A DNA stretch of 64,000 bases from Bradyrhizobium sp. BR13661 (GTDB lineage: Bacteria > Pseudomonadota > Alphaproteobacteria > Rhizobiales > Xanthobacteraceae), in the NCBI RefSeq assembly GCF_029892425.1, contig NZ_JARXWB010000008.1, forward strand, positions 1 through 64,000, given 5' to 3'. Positions within the stretch are counted from its first letter, which is position 1; the number at the start of each line of letters is the position of its first letter. Below, one piece after another: positions 24,534 to 34,613 of the stretch. The notes beneath the pieces were generated by a model. The model saw only the letters and a program-made list of their open reading frames with translations, was not told the DNA's origin and made no database searches. The position numbers and the translations under genes were made by a program.

Positions 24534-24644
24534 GAAAGGCGGTCAATGCCTTGCGAGGCCGGTCGTTTAGCAAAGCGATCCGGGTCTGGCAAGCGATGTG
24601 GCGCATGTTTTCCAAGGTTCTTCCACAGCCCCCGGAAACGCGAA

Positions 24645-24667
24645 AAGCCGCTGGATTCCAGCGGCTT
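24645..24667 (-). terminator. Terminator of the Spy/CpxP-like gene
   Basis: AAGCCGCTGG and CCAGCGGCTT form a perfect 10-bp stem with a 3-base loop, and on the minus strand the stem runs into TTTTC. It is 35 bases after the stop of the gene at 24702-25295 and fits an intrinsic terminator for it. Confidence 0.75.
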
Positions 24668-24701
24668 CTCCAAGGTTAATCCCCGGGAAATTCCGGGTCG
24701 C

Positions 24702-25295
24702 TCAAAGGCGCCCTTCCCTGTCTGGGCCACCATCGCGGTCACCGCCGTGGAAGTGCTCCATGCCACGCTCCATCATGCGGTCCATGCGCTCCCTGAAATG
24801 GCGGGGCGGGCCGTCTTCACCGCCGCCGAACGGGCCGCGGTGGTGGGTCAGCATGGCAAGGCGACGCTTCTGGCCGTCATCCAGGCTCTTGTAGAGCGGA
24901 TCGGCTGCATCAGCGATCTTCTTCAGCGCTGCCGAGGTCGCAGCCATGTCGTCGGCGCGCTCGCGCAGGCGGGCGACCGGATCATCCGGCTTGCCGGCAT
25001 CGCTGCTCGAGTCGCCTGGACCGGCGTTCATCCGCGCATTGGCACGATCGAGCCGCAGCTTGGCGAAGTCGCGCACCGCGGCCTCGACCGGCGGCCACAG
25101 CTTCTCCTGATCGGCATTGAGCTTCAGCCCGGCATGAACGGCGGCGATCCGCGCGTCGACGAGCGCGGCGCGATCTTCCGGGTTCATGCGGACGTGGTGG
25201 AAGTGCTCCATCCACGGGCGATGAAATTGGGCGTAGACCGCCCCCGAGCCGGCGATGCTGAGCACGGCGATGGCGGCGATGGTGAACTTCCTCAT
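24702..25295 (-). CDS. Spy/CpxP-family periplasmic chaperone-like protein
   Basis: A protein of 197 residues starting with a signal peptide (MRKFTIAAIAVLSIAGSG, cleavage probably after VYA). It has two LTxxQ-type segments, GLKLNADQEKLWPPVE and SLDDGQKRRLAMLT, the hallmark of the Spy/CpxP family. Spy is an ATP-independent periplasmic chaperone and CpxP modulates the Cpx sensor. The C-terminus is rich in His, Gly, Asp and Arg (ERGMEHFHGGDRDGG), which may bind metal. GGAGG lies 6 bases before the ATG. It is monocistronic with its own terminator. Confidence 0.88.
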   Translation of the reverse strand: MRKFTIAAIAVLSIAGSGAVYAQFHRPWMEHFHHVRMNPEDRAALVDARIAAVHAGLKLNADQEKLWPPVEAAVRDFAKLRLDRANARMNAGPGDSSSDAGKPDDPVARLRERADDMAATSAALKKIADAADPLYKSLDDGQKRRLAMLTHHRGPFGGGEDGPPRHFRERMDRMMERGMEHFHGGDRDGGPDREGRL

Positions 25296-25439
25296 CCGAA
25301 CCTCCTCTGGAAGGATGCCCTGAAGATGAGCGTCGTAAGGCCAAGGCGCAACTTACAACTTGGACAGACAGGCCACTCTTACGAAGATGTAACTCCTTGA
25401 TGCATATCAAATCGCGAGCTGGAAATCATTTGCAACAAA

Positions 25440-25467
25440 GGGCTTCCGCGTTGCAGCATGGAAGCCC
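25440..25467 (-). terminator. Hairpin after the TRAP binding-protein gene
   Basis: GGGCTTCC (25440-25447) and GGAAGCCC (25460-25467) pair as an 8-bp stem with a 12-base loop. On the minus strand the stem is followed by TTTGTT. It lies 21 bases beyond the stop of the gene at 25489 and probably terminates it. Confidence 0.6.
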
Positions 25468-25488
25468 CTCATCGATGTCTCGTTGAGA

Positions 25489-26490
25489 CTAGTTCGTCGT
25501 GCTTTTGGCTTCCTTCTGGAATTCGTCGATCAGCGGCTGGCCGACACGGCTTGCCGCATCCTTGTAGACCGACTCCATCGCCTTGCGCATCGCCTCGTCC
25601 TGCTCGCTCGTGAGCTTGATGATCTCGCTCTTGCCGCTCTTCTTGATTTCGGCCATCGCGTCGTCGTTCTCTTTCTGCGACTGGGCGTTGTTGAAGTCGC
25701 TCGCTTCCTTCATCGCCTTCGAGAGCTGGTCGCGAATGTCGGCCGGCAGGTCGTCCCAGAACTTCTTGTTCACGATCACGACATAGCCGATGTAACCGTG
25801 ATTGGTCTCGGTGATGTACTTCTGCACCTCGTGCATCTTCTGGGTATAGATGTTCGACCAGGTGTTCTCCTGGCCGTCGACCACGCCCGTCTGCAGCGCC
25901 TGATAGACTTCCGAGAACGCCATCACCTGCGGCAGCGAGCCGAGCGCCTTGAACTGCGCCTGCAGCACGCGCGAGGACTGAATGCGGAACTTGACGCCCT
26001 GATAATCGCTAGGTGCCACCAGCTTCTTGTTGGCGCTCATCTGCTTGAAGCCGTTGTCCCAATAGGCAAGGCCGGTGATACCCTTCGGCTCGAGCAGCTT
26101 GAGCAGGCGCGCACCGAGTGGGCCTTCCGTCACCTTCCGCAGCGTCTTCAGATCGGGGAGGATGTAAGGCAGATCGAACACTTCGAACTCGCGGATACCG
26201 AGCGGGCCGAATTTCGAGTTGGACGGCGCCAGCATCTGCACGCTGCCGAGCTGCAGCGCCTCGAGCTCTTCCTTGTCCTTGTAAAGCGTCGAGTTCGGAT
26301 AGACTTCGACCTTGACCTTGCCGCCGGTGTATTTCTCGGCGAGCTCCTTGAATTTTTCCGACGCCTTGCCCTTCGGCGTGTCGGTCGCGACCACGTGGCT
26401 GAATTTGATGATGATCGGGTCGGCGGCAGCGGGGCCGGAAAGGCCCAAAGCCAGTGCCGCGACGGACGCCGCGATCGCGAAGGTGCGCAT
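25489..26490 (-). CDS. TRAP transporter substrate-binding protein (DctP family)
   Basis: A periplasmic binding protein of 333 residues with a signal peptide (MRTFAIAASVAALALGLSG, cut near AAA-D). Family features include IKFSHVVATDTPKGKA, NSTLYKDKEELEALQLGSVQ, LPYILPD and ALQTGVVDGQENTWSNIY, which lies in the ligand-closing region that carries the carboxylate-binding Arg and Asn. DctP proteins capture C4-dicarboxylates or other organic acids for a DctQM membrane pair. No dctQ or dctM is adjacent, so it is an orphan here. GGGAG sits 6 bases before the ATG. Confidence 0.93.
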   Translation of the reverse strand: MRTFAIAASVAALALGLSGPAAADPIIIKFSHVVATDTPKGKASEKFKELAEKYTGGKVKVEVYPNSTLYKDKEELEALQLGSVQMLAPSNSKFGPLGIREFEVFDLPYILPDLKTLRKVTEGPLGARLLKLLEPKGITGLAYWDNGFKQMSANKKLVAPSDYQGVKFRIQSSRVLQAQFKALGSLPQVMAFSEVYQALQTGVVDGQENTWSNIYTQKMHEVQKYITETNHGYIGYVVIVNKKFWDDLPADIRDQLSKAMKEASDFNNAQSQKENDDAMAEIKKSGKSEIIKLTSEQDEAMRKAMESVYKDAASRVGQPLIDEFQKEAKSTTN

Positions 26491-26620
26491 AGTCTCTCCC
26501 TGTTATGTCTTGGGCCGCCCGATGCGCGGGCGGCCTGTCGTCATGCTCAATACAGGCCGGCGCTACTGCGTGCTATTGGCCGTTAGCAGGGCAGCTATTC
26601 ACCACGAACGCCGCTGAGCT

Positions 26621-26760
26621 CCCTCTCCCTCTTGCGGGAGAGGGTGGGGAGAGAGTGTATCAACAGCGGGACTCCCCCAGAGGAGAGAACCCTCACCCGC
26701 CGCGCGGGACGATGCTTCGCATCGCCCGGACGCGTCGACCTCTCCCGCAAGCGGGAGAGG
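26621..26760. repeat. Intergenic palindromic repeat with two inverted cores
   Basis: Two G/C-rich palindromes lie about 95 bases apart: CCCTCTCCC-TCTTGC-GGGAGAGGGT at 26621-26645 and CCTCTCCCGC-AAGCGGGAGAGG at 26739-26760. The cores share the CTCTCCCGC sequence. This is a typical REP-like unit of alphaproteobacterial chromosomes, placed in the gap after leuA. A smaller relative appears at 51955. Confidence 0.6.
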
Positions 26761-26784
26761 TGCAACAACTCGCAGCGGTGCTTC

Positions 26785-28347
<1,563 letters not shown>

Positions 28348-28382
28348 TGCAAATTTCCTTTTGAGCTTTCGCGCCGTCAGTT

Positions 28383-28462
28383 GGCTGGGCGCTTTGAGGT
28401 GTCCGGTGATCTCGACCAACCCCTGAGTGCCCAGGCGCGTGCGCCCAGCCGGCCCTCAGGGG
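28383..28462 (-). promoter_or_regulatory. Leucine attenuator with two exclusive hairpins
   Basis: On the minus strand CCCCTGAG (28462-28455) pairs with CTCAGGGG (28427-28420), closing one hairpin that contains segment GGCTGGGCGC (28450-28441). The same segment is perfectly complementary over 10 bases to GCGCCCAGCC (28392-28383), 36 bases before the leuA start. Both cannot form together. The leader stop codon lies inside CCCCTGAG, so a ribosome reaching it would prevent the first hairpin and favour the second. No T-run follows, so the end effect could be on translation as well as transcription. Confidence 0.7.
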
Positions 28463-28575
28463 CAGCTAAGAAGGAGCTCGCCAATAAGAAGAGTGGACAG
28501 CGACGCGGCCGGGATCGTGGCGGCGGCCAGAGCCACCTCCCCCGAAATCCCATCGATTTGGCCGCGAATCAGCAT
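28456..28575 (-). CDS. Leu-rich leader peptide of leuA, 39 aa
   Basis: A short frame begins at an ATG at 28575, with AAAAGGG about 8 bases upstream, and ends at a TGA at 28456. The final residues are LSTLLIGELLLSCP, with six Leu in fourteen. Its stop codon falls in the first strand of the attenuator hairpin, and leuA starts 108 bases later. This is the expected arrangement of ribosome-stalling control: with little charged tRNA-Leu the ribosome stops in the Leu cluster and leuA is expressed. No published name was recalled for this leader. Confidence 0.75.
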   Translation of the reverse strand: MLIRGQIDGISGEVALAAATIPAASLSTLLIGELLLSCP

Positions 28576-28720
28576 TGCCAGACCCTTTTGAGCCCCAAAT
28601 CCTCGGTCAAAACCGTTGACGGATGGTTGCCGGGAGGCTCAGTGCGCCCGTTTCTAGACGAGAAATGGCAGCAACTGCAACGCCAAAAGATGGTCAGAGG
28701 GGCTGACCTGGTTGCGGGTC

Positions 28721-28855
28721 CGTGTCCCGGACGCGCTGCAGCGTGCAACGCTGCTGCGCAGAGCCGGGACCCAGAGCGGCACGGCATATGGAGAGATGGG
28801 CCCCGGCTCAGCAGCGCACCGCCGAAGGGGCGCTGCACTGCGTCCGGGGCACGGG
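28721..28855 (-). repeat. Interspersed repeat, copy 1
   Basis: A 135-base unit with an inverted internal arrangement: GTCCCGGACGCG near one end and CTGCGTCCGGGGCA near the other, with GCCGGGACCCA and TGGGCCCCGGCTCAGCAGCG between. The reverse complement matches the unit at 54136-54267 along its length. It is probably a short non-autonomous or REP-type repeat of this genome. Confidence 0.75.
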
Positions 28856-28886
28856 AGCGCAGTGTGGCGCACAAGTCTTTCCTCCT

Positions 28887-28966
28887 CGTCATTGCGAGCG
28901 CAGCGAAGCAATCCAGACTGCCGCCGCGGAGGGATTCTGGATTGCTTCGCTGCGCTCGCAATGACG
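28887..28966. repeat. 31-bp perfect inverted repeat (palindromic intergenic element)
   Basis: The left arm (28887-28917) begins CGTCATTGCGAGCGCAGCGA and the right arm (28936-28966) is its exact reverse complement, separated by 18 bases. The CATTGCGAGC-type palindrome is a widespread intergenic repeat in Rhizobiales. It could act as a bidirectional transcript end or as a hairpin substrate for a REP-associated transposase. No such transposase is nearby. Confidence 0.8.
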
Positions 28967-29678
28967 AAGTATGAGGCGACAACCTTGCTCTTCCAGCTGG
29001 CATTTCAGCTTGTAGACACACCTTCGCTTCTCGCGGCGTATTCCGCCCGAGCTTTGCTCTCATCTTCACGCCCTCTGGAAACAAAGGGCGCAGGGAAGGC
29101 CGGGTGCTGACCTGGCACCCACGGTCTGCTGCGCAAACGTGTAGCGCAAAAAGACCGCACAGCAGCATACAGGTGTGGCCAAACACACGGCCTTCCCTGC
29201 GCGATGGTCGGACGGCTTATGCCGTGCTCTCCCGGGAGCCGAATTCCTTCTGGCCTCCCTCGCCTCACGGAAGTCACCGGCACTGCGCCGGTTGGCGCGA
29301 ATGCCGCATCCGCAAGACTTGGCCGTAGCGACGACGGCCGGGACCACACGGTTTTGCCGTACGCGAGCAGATCCTGCTTCGCCCCTAAGGGCTTCGCAGG
29401 GCTTTGGCGCCGTTCGTACAACGCGGCTTGCGAGGCGCTCACGGGGTTCGGCTCAATCCATCGCCCCGCCCTGCGCTCGCATCCGCGACGGCGCTGCCCG
29501 CGTCCACCGCGACCCGATCCGCGGCTCGTGACGACATACGACCGCCCCTTTTCGCCGGATCAGGATGGGCGATACATACGATAAATCCGAATTTCGGTAA
29601 AGCGGAATATCTTTTGGCGTGCCGGTTGACCGAGCGCTTGGGTGTTTTGCGCTTGTGGCAACACAAGCTCTTGGACGC

Positions 29679-29945
29679 CTACCCCGCGCGGCGGGCGCGG
29701 GCTCTGGTTTCCCAACGGTTCAGCATCTGGCCGAGCTCGCTCGTCGCGAGGGCCGGAGGCGCCATCCTGTTGACATCAGTCACCTCGTTGGTGTTGGCGG
29801 GCGCATTGGCATTGAGCCAGTCAGGCTGCATATAGCCGCGGCGAAGGCGGGCCTCCGCGTGCCGCTTGCGGGAGATGTGGTCGCGCACGAAATAGCCGGC
29901 TGCGAACGCGATCCCCAGCAGCACGATCAATATGAAAACGCCCAC
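29679..29945 (-). CDS. Small membrane-anchored hypothetical protein
   Basis: An 88-residue protein with one N-terminal membrane helix (GVFILIVLLGIAFAAGYFVR), then a basic segment (DHISRKRHAEARLRRGYMQP) and a soluble tail. The positive residues after the helix suggest that the tail is in the cytoplasm. The start is a GTG at 29945 with GGAG 7 bases upstream. No function can be assigned. It is monocistronic and divergent from the SMP-30 gene at 30235. Confidence 0.75.
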   Translation of the reverse strand: MGVFILIVLLGIAFAAGYFVRDHISRKRHAEARLRRGYMQPDWLNANAPANTNEVTDVNRMAPPALATSELGQMLNRWETRARARRAG

Positions 29946-30234
29946 CGCTCAGCTCCGAACTTGTCCCACCGCGATTTGTGCGCAGCAATGAGGGCGAGGT
30001 CAAGGCTGAGCGCTGCATCATTCTCAGGCGCACGAATGGACATTCACGCTGACGGAACCGACATGCGCGGGTTCGCGAGCCGTGCTTTGAGACGGACCTG
30101 CGACGAAATGGCGGCATCATTTCGATATCGCGGAGGATGCGAACCTGCCTCTCGCAACTCGCCCCGGACCAGACTAACCTTGGAATGCTGGGCCGGATCA
30201 ACCGGCCAGCTGAACATGACCCGGGAGGACGCGA

Positions 30235-31458
30235 ATGACACGCCAACAGCAGCGTGAGCAGGAGCTTGCGCTTTCACGACGAACCTTGGTTCAGGGCCTT
30301 GCGCTTGGCGCCGCGGCCACGATGGCCGGAACCGGCACGGCGCTCGCCCAGAACGGCCCCGCCGCCCCGCCGACAACGATCACCACGCCGCCGCGCGACT
30401 TCGGTCCGCGCGGCGCGCCGACGACCTATTTCTGGGACCCCGATATCATCGCCGTCGATCCGTCCTTCAACGACCTCGCCCAGCCCAACACCTCGATCCA
30501 GCGGCTCCATACCGGACTGCTCTGGGCCGAAGGCCCGGCGTGGAGCGCGCAAGGCCGCTATCTCTTGTGGAGCGACATTCCCAACAACAGGCAGATGCGC
30601 TGGAGCGAGGACGATGGTCACGTCAGCGTATTCCGCACGCCGTCGAACTACAGCAACGGCAACTCGTTCGACTTCCAGGGCCGCCAGCTGTCCTGCGAGC
30701 ATCTGACCCGGCGCGTGACACGCTACGAGAACGACGGCACCGCCACGGTGCTCGCCGACAATTACAATGGCAAGAAGCTGAATTCGCCGAACGACGTCGT
30801 CGCCCATCCCGACGGCAGCTACTGGTTCACCGATCCGCCCTATGGCGGCCAGCTCTACGAAGGCGAGCCAGATGCTGCGGGCGGACCGAGCAATGCGGCC
30901 GGCAAGCTCAATCCGAAGATCGGGCAGCCGGCCGGCTTCGCACCGGGCAAGCGCGAGCTGCCGACCAACTGCTATCGCATCGACCCTAGCGGCCGCGTCG
31001 ATCTCGTCGTCACCGAAGATCAGGTGCCCGACCCGAACGGCCTGTGCTTCTCGCCCGACTTCAAGAAGCTCTACGTCGTCTCGACCGGCAAGGGCCCCGG
31101 CGACACCGGCGCCGGCGGCAAGGGCGAGGTCTTCGTGTTCGATGTCGGCAGCGACAACAAGCTATCGAACCAGAAGAGATTCAGTGACTTCATGATCGAC
31201 GGCGTGAAGTGCGGGCCGGACGGCGTGCGCTGCGACGTCAACGGCAATGTCTGGGCCTCCAGCAATGCCGGCCGCGCCGTCGGCTATAGCGGCGTGACGG
31301 TGTGGTCGCCGGAGGGCAAGCTGCTCGGCCGCATTCGCCTGCCCGAAGTCTGCGGCAACGTCTGCTTCGGCGGACCGAAGCGCAACCGCCTGTTCATGGC
31401 CGCGAGCCAGTCGCTCTACGCCGTGTACACGGCGACGCAAGGCGCGGGGCCGGGCTGA
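30235..31458 (+). CDS. SMP-30/gluconolactonase family protein, Tat-exported
   Basis: A protein of 407 residues. The N-terminus ALSRRTLVQGLALGAAATMA carries a twin-arginine signal and a hydrophobic core, so export is folded and via Tat. The rest is a six-bladed beta-propeller lactonase: LLWAEGPAWSAQGRYLLWSD with the metal-binding Glu, KLNSPNDVVAHPDGSYWFTD with the conserved Asn-Asp, VPDPNGLCFSPDFKKLYV, and the final GNVCFGGPKRNRLFMAA. These enzymes hydrolyse sugar lactones. GGGAGG precedes the ATG. A cytoplasmic paralogue is at 42027. Confidence 0.92.
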   Translation: MTRQQQREQELALSRRTLVQGLALGAAATMAGTGTALAQNGPAAPPTTITTPPRDFGPRGAPTTYFWDPDIIAVDPSFNDLAQPNTSIQRLHTGLLWAEGPAWSAQGRYLLWSDIPNNRQMRWSEDDGHVSVFRTPSNYSNGNSFDFQGRQLSCEHLTRRVTRYENDGTATVLADNYNGKKLNSPNDVVAHPDGSYWFTDPPYGGQLYEGEPDAAGGPSNAAGKLNPKIGQPAGFAPGKRELPTNCYRIDPSGRVDLVVTEDQVPDPNGLCFSPDFKKLYVVSTGKGPGDTGAGGKGEVFVFDVGSDNKLSNQKRFSDFMIDGVKCGPDGVRCDVNGNVWASSNAGRAVGYSGVTVWSPEGKLLGRIRLPEVCGNVCFGGPKRNRLFMAASQSLYAVYTATQGAGPG

Positions 31459-31544
31459 GCAGGCATGAGCTGACTTGCGACGAGGCGCCAGCCTGCCCTG
31501 CTGGCGCCTCAAACTTGAAGCCGACCGTTCACAAGGACAATCAA

Positions 31545-32060
31545 ATGACCATCACCGTTCGCCCCATGACCCTACAGGAAACTGCGATGATCATTGAGTA
31601 TTTTCACTCGGCAACGCCGGAGCATTTGGAAATGCTCGGTGTCGACCCGTCCCGACTGCCGCAGGCATCGCATTGGCAGCGGCTCTACGCGCAGATGTTC
31701 GACCAGCCGATCGAGCAGAGAAGCGGCTTCCTGGTCAGCTGGCTTTACCATGACCGGTTGGTCGGATTCTCGACCGCCGACAAGATCCGTATTGGCCAGC
31801 ACGCAAATATGCACCTTCACGTCATCGACGTCTCACAACGCAAGCAAGGCATCGGCGTCGCCTGCGTCAGGCAGACCGTCGAACTCTATTTCCAGACTCT
31901 CGAGCTGAAGCAACTCTTCTGTGAGCCCAATGCGTTCAATGTGGCTCCGAACCGGACGCTGCAAAGGGCAGGCTTCAAGTACGTCAAGACGCACATGACC
32001 GTTCCCGGCCCCCTCAACTTTCATCAGGCCGTCAACCGCTGGGTGATCGAGAGAGGTTGA
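31545..32060 (+). CDS. GNAT-family N-acetyltransferase
   Basis: A protein of 171 residues. HLHVIDVSQRKQGIGVACVR is the acetyl-CoA pyrophosphate loop (R/QxxGxG/A form), followed by LELKQLFCEPNAFNVAPNRT and LQRAGFKYVKTH, typical of the GNAT strand 5-helix 4 region. The substrate is unknown. AAGGA precedes the ATG at 31545; an in-frame extension to 31302 would overlap the SMP-30 gene and is rejected. It is separated from the ddl gene by about 100 bases. Confidence 0.85.
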   Translation: MTITVRPMTLQETAMIIEYFHSATPEHLEMLGVDPSRLPQASHWQRLYAQMFDQPIEQRSGFLVSWLYHDRLVGFSTADKIRIGQHANMHLHVIDVSQRKQGIGVACVRQTVELYFQTLELKQLFCEPNAFNVAPNRTLQRAGFKYVKTHMTVPGPLNFHQAVNRWVIERG

Positions 32061-32156
32061 GGGCAAGCGGGGGCCTTCACCGGCGAATTTATGCTTTGCG
32101 CACCCTGCTTCGCAGGCAGCACGTGACTTCCGGACGAGACGCGTGATAATTGAGCC

Positions 32157-33290
32157 ATGGCTGACAAAATTGTGGCAGACAAAATTCACGTCGTTGTTCT
32201 CTATGGCGGCAGGTCCGGTGAGCATGAGGTCTCGCTGAAATCGGCCGCCTCCGTGCTCCGCCATCTCGATCGTTCGCGCTTCGAGGTGATCCCGGTCTCG
32301 ATCGACAAGCAAGGTCGTTGGCAATGGAACGACCTCGCCGCGATCGACCCGGCGCAGGCCTCCTTGCCGATCCTGCCCGATGCGCCCGAGATGCGGCTCG
32401 TCCGAGGCGCCGGTGGACGCGGCGTTCTCATGCCGGTGTCCGGCAGCGCGAATGGCCCGATCGCAATCGACGTGGTTTTTCCGGTCATGCACGGCCCGCT
32501 GTGCGAGGACGGCGCCGTACAGGGCGTTTTCGAGCTGGCCGACGTCGCCTATGTCGGGTCGGGCGTACTCGCCTCCGCCGTCAGCATGGACAAGGATGTC
32601 GCCAAGCGGCTTGCTGAACTCGCCGGCGTGCCGGTCGCGCCCTATCGCGTGCTCACCCGCAAGGCCTACCTCTCGGATCGCGCCGCATCTCTCGCCCGGG
32701 CGGTCGAGGGCTTGACGCTTCCCGTATTCGTCAAGCCATGCAACATGGGCTCCAGCGTCGGCATCCACAAGGTCAAGAGCCGGGATGCGCTCGGCCCCGC
32801 GCTCGACGATGCGTTTCGCTACGATCTCAAGGTGCTGGTCGAGCAGGGCATCGACGCGCGCGAGATCGAGGTCGCCGTGCTCGAGGGCGAGACGTTGTTT
32901 GCGAGCGTCGCCAGCGAGCTCAATCCCAACGCCCATCACGAATTCTATTCCTACGAGGCCAAATATCTCGACCCCGACGGTGCCCGCGTCGATCTGCCGG
33001 CAAGGCTCGATGCCACGCAAATGGCGCGCGTGCGCGCGCTCGCGGTGCAGGTGTTCGCCGCGCTCGAATGCAGCGACCTCGCGCGCGTCGACTTCTTCCT
33101 CGACCGGCAGACCGGCGAATTCCGTTTCAACGAGCTCAACACCATGCCCGGGTTCACCTCGATCAGCATGTATCCGAAGATGATGGAAGCCTCAGGCGTG
33201 CCCTACGGCGAGCTGCTGACGCGCCTCGTCCATCTGGCGCTGGACCGCTACCAGCAGCGTCACGCGCTGGAACGCGGCTATTCCAGCTAG
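32157..33290 (+). CDS. ddl: D-alanine--D-alanine ligase
   Basis: A cytosolic ATP-grasp enzyme of 377 residues that makes the D-Ala-D-Ala dipeptide for peptidoglycan. Visible features are VLYGGRSGEHEVSLKSAASV at the N-terminus, FPVMHGPLCEDGAVQGVFEL, FVKPCNMGSSVGIHKVKS (ATP loop), YDLKVLVEQGIDAREIEVAV and FRFNELNTMPGFTSISMYPK (magnesium-binding Glu/Asn). A second ddl is normally found in the mra/mur cluster, so this is probably the alternative copy often called ddlA. It stands alone at the end of the rightward group and converges on the nitrilase cluster. Confidence 0.95.
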   Translation: MADKIVADKIHVVVLYGGRSGEHEVSLKSAASVLRHLDRSRFEVIPVSIDKQGRWQWNDLAAIDPAQASLPILPDAPEMRLVRGAGGRGVLMPVSGSANGPIAIDVVFPVMHGPLCEDGAVQGVFELADVAYVGSGVLASAVSMDKDVAKRLAELAGVPVAPYRVLTRKAYLSDRAASLARAVEGLTLPVFVKPCNMGSSVGIHKVKSRDALGPALDDAFRYDLKVLVEQGIDAREIEVAVLEGETLFASVASELNPNAHHEFYSYEAKYLDPDGARVDLPARLDATQMARVRALAVQVFAALECSDLARVDFFLDRQTGEFRFNELNTMPGFTSISMYPKMMEASGVPYGELLTRLVHLALDRYQQRHALERGYSS

Positions 33291-33335
33291 GTCGTGGCCG
33301 ACTGCCATTTGAGTGCAGGCCCCTCGCGCCGCGTG

Positions 33336-34601
33336 TTAGGCGACTTCGCGCGCCTCGATGCGCGACACGCTCAATCGCTCGGTGATGTGATCGGCAACAA
33401 ACTCCGCATCTCGCCCGATGCCGACAAACCGGCCCGAGCCCCAAGTGTAGAGCCACGGCAGGCCGATCACATAGGCGCCGTCGACCGACGTGATGCCGCG
33501 CTTGTGGGTCGGATAACCGGTGCCGTCGAACATCGGCAGGTCGACCCAGGACCAGTCGGACCGGAAGCCGGTCGTCCAGATGATACCAGTGATGCCGCTG
33601 GCCGCGAGATCGAGCTCGGTGGGCACCGCAGTGGGAGACCACACGGGCTCGTAGTGAGGCGTCACGGGCGCGGCGATCTTGTTCTTGGCGATGTGCTCGT
33701 CGATCATCCGGCAGATGCCATTATAGACCCGATCGGCACTGTCGAGATTGGCCTGGAGATCATCGCCAAACTGCAATCTGGTTCCACGACCGTCCTTGAG
33801 ACGGCCGTAGAGCTTCATGCCCTCGAGTGCGAACTTGCGCAGGTCGATGTCCCGGCCGCCGTCTCGTCCGGTCAAATAATGGTTGGCGTTCTTGCGAACG
33901 CCCTCCTTCAGCGAGTGCTTGTCGACCGGCAGGTCGTACTGGCCGAGATCGTCGAGCCAGTCGACCGCGTCCCGGCCGCGATAAAAACGCGGGCAGCGCG
34001 GCGCGCTGCCGACGGCAAGATGCACCTTGCGGCCGGAGAGGTGCAGATCCTCCGCAATCTGGCAGCCCGATTGCCCGCTTCCCACCACGAGGATCTCGCC
34101 CGGCGGCAGTTGATCCGGGTTGCGATAGGCTGACGAGTGGATCTGCGTGATCGATGCATCGAGTCGGTCGGCAAACGGCAGCACCTTCGGAATGTGATAT
34201 CCGCTGACGGCCAGCACGACGCTGTCGGCAGCGATCTCGCCCATCTTCGTCTCGAGCAGGAAGCCGCGGCCGGATTGCCTGAGGCGTGTGACGGCAACGC
34301 CTTCGCGGACTGGGGCACCGATGTGCCTGGCAAAATCCTCGATGTAGGAAACGATCTCGTCGCGCAGCATGAAGCCATGCGGATCGCTGCCGGCGTAGGG
34401 AAAGCCGGGAAGCTGGCATTGCCAGTTCGGCGTGACGAGACAGAACGCGTCCCAGCGCTGCGTCTTCCAGGAATGCGCAATGGTGTTTTTCTCCAGCACG
34501 ACATGGGCGATGCCACGCGCATTAAGCTGCGCGCTCATCGCAAGACCGGCCTGGCCGCCGCCGATCACGACGACCGGATAGTGAGAGTGAAGGTCGGACA
34601 T
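33336..34601 (-). CDS. Flavin-dependent oxidoreductase, MSMEG_0569 family (Nit1C cluster)
   Basis: A 421-residue FAD/NADPH monooxygenase-like protein. HYPVVVIGGGQAGLAMSAQL is the FAD-binding Rossmann loop and GEILVVGSGQSGCQIAEDLH the NADPH-binding loop. IIWTTGFRSDWSWVDLPMFD near the C-terminus is like flavin-containing monooxygenases. It is the last gene of the nitrilase cluster, 12 bases after the MSMEG_0570-like gene. Its substrate in the pathway is unknown; an oxidised nitrogen or nitrile-containing product is possible from context. Confidence 0.9.
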   Translation of the reverse strand: MSDLHSHYPVVVIGGGQAGLAMSAQLNARGIAHVVLEKNTIAHSWKTQRWDAFCLVTPNWQCQLPGFPYAGSDPHGFMLRDEIVSYIEDFARHIGAPVREGVAVTRLRQSGRGFLLETKMGEIAADSVVLAVSGYHIPKVLPFADRLDASITQIHSSAYRNPDQLPPGEILVVGSGQSGCQIAEDLHLSGRKVHLAVGSAPRCPRFYRGRDAVDWLDDLGQYDLPVDKHSLKEGVRKNANHYLTGRDGGRDIDLRKFALEGMKLYGRLKDGRGTRLQFGDDLQANLDSADRVYNGICRMIDEHIAKNKIAAPVTPHYEPVWSPTAVPTELDLAASGITGIIWTTGFRSDWSWVDLPMFDGTGYPTHKRGITSVDGAYVIGLPWLYTWGSGRFVGIGRDAEFVADHITERLSVSRIEAREVA

Positions 34602-34613
34602 GATCAGCTCCTG

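Larger units (their letters stand above)
28576..29678. other. Long non-coding stretch rich in repeats
   Basis: About 1.1 kb without a supported gene. It holds the leuA promoter at its left end, two separate repeat units (listed individually) and about 600 bases from 28990 to 29600 of repeat-like, evenly G/C-rich sequence. Many short open frames occur on both strands, but none has a convincing start, composition or domain. Such sequence is often miscalled as genes. Confidence 0.55.

Noticed and set aside
25483..26586. A 367-codon open frame on the + strand
   Set aside because: It is antisense to the TRAP binding-protein gene and has the skewed composition of a shadow frame.
28990..29600. Several open frames of 70-140 codons on both strands
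   Set aside because: They overlap each other, lack ribosome binding sites and fall in repeat-like sequence.
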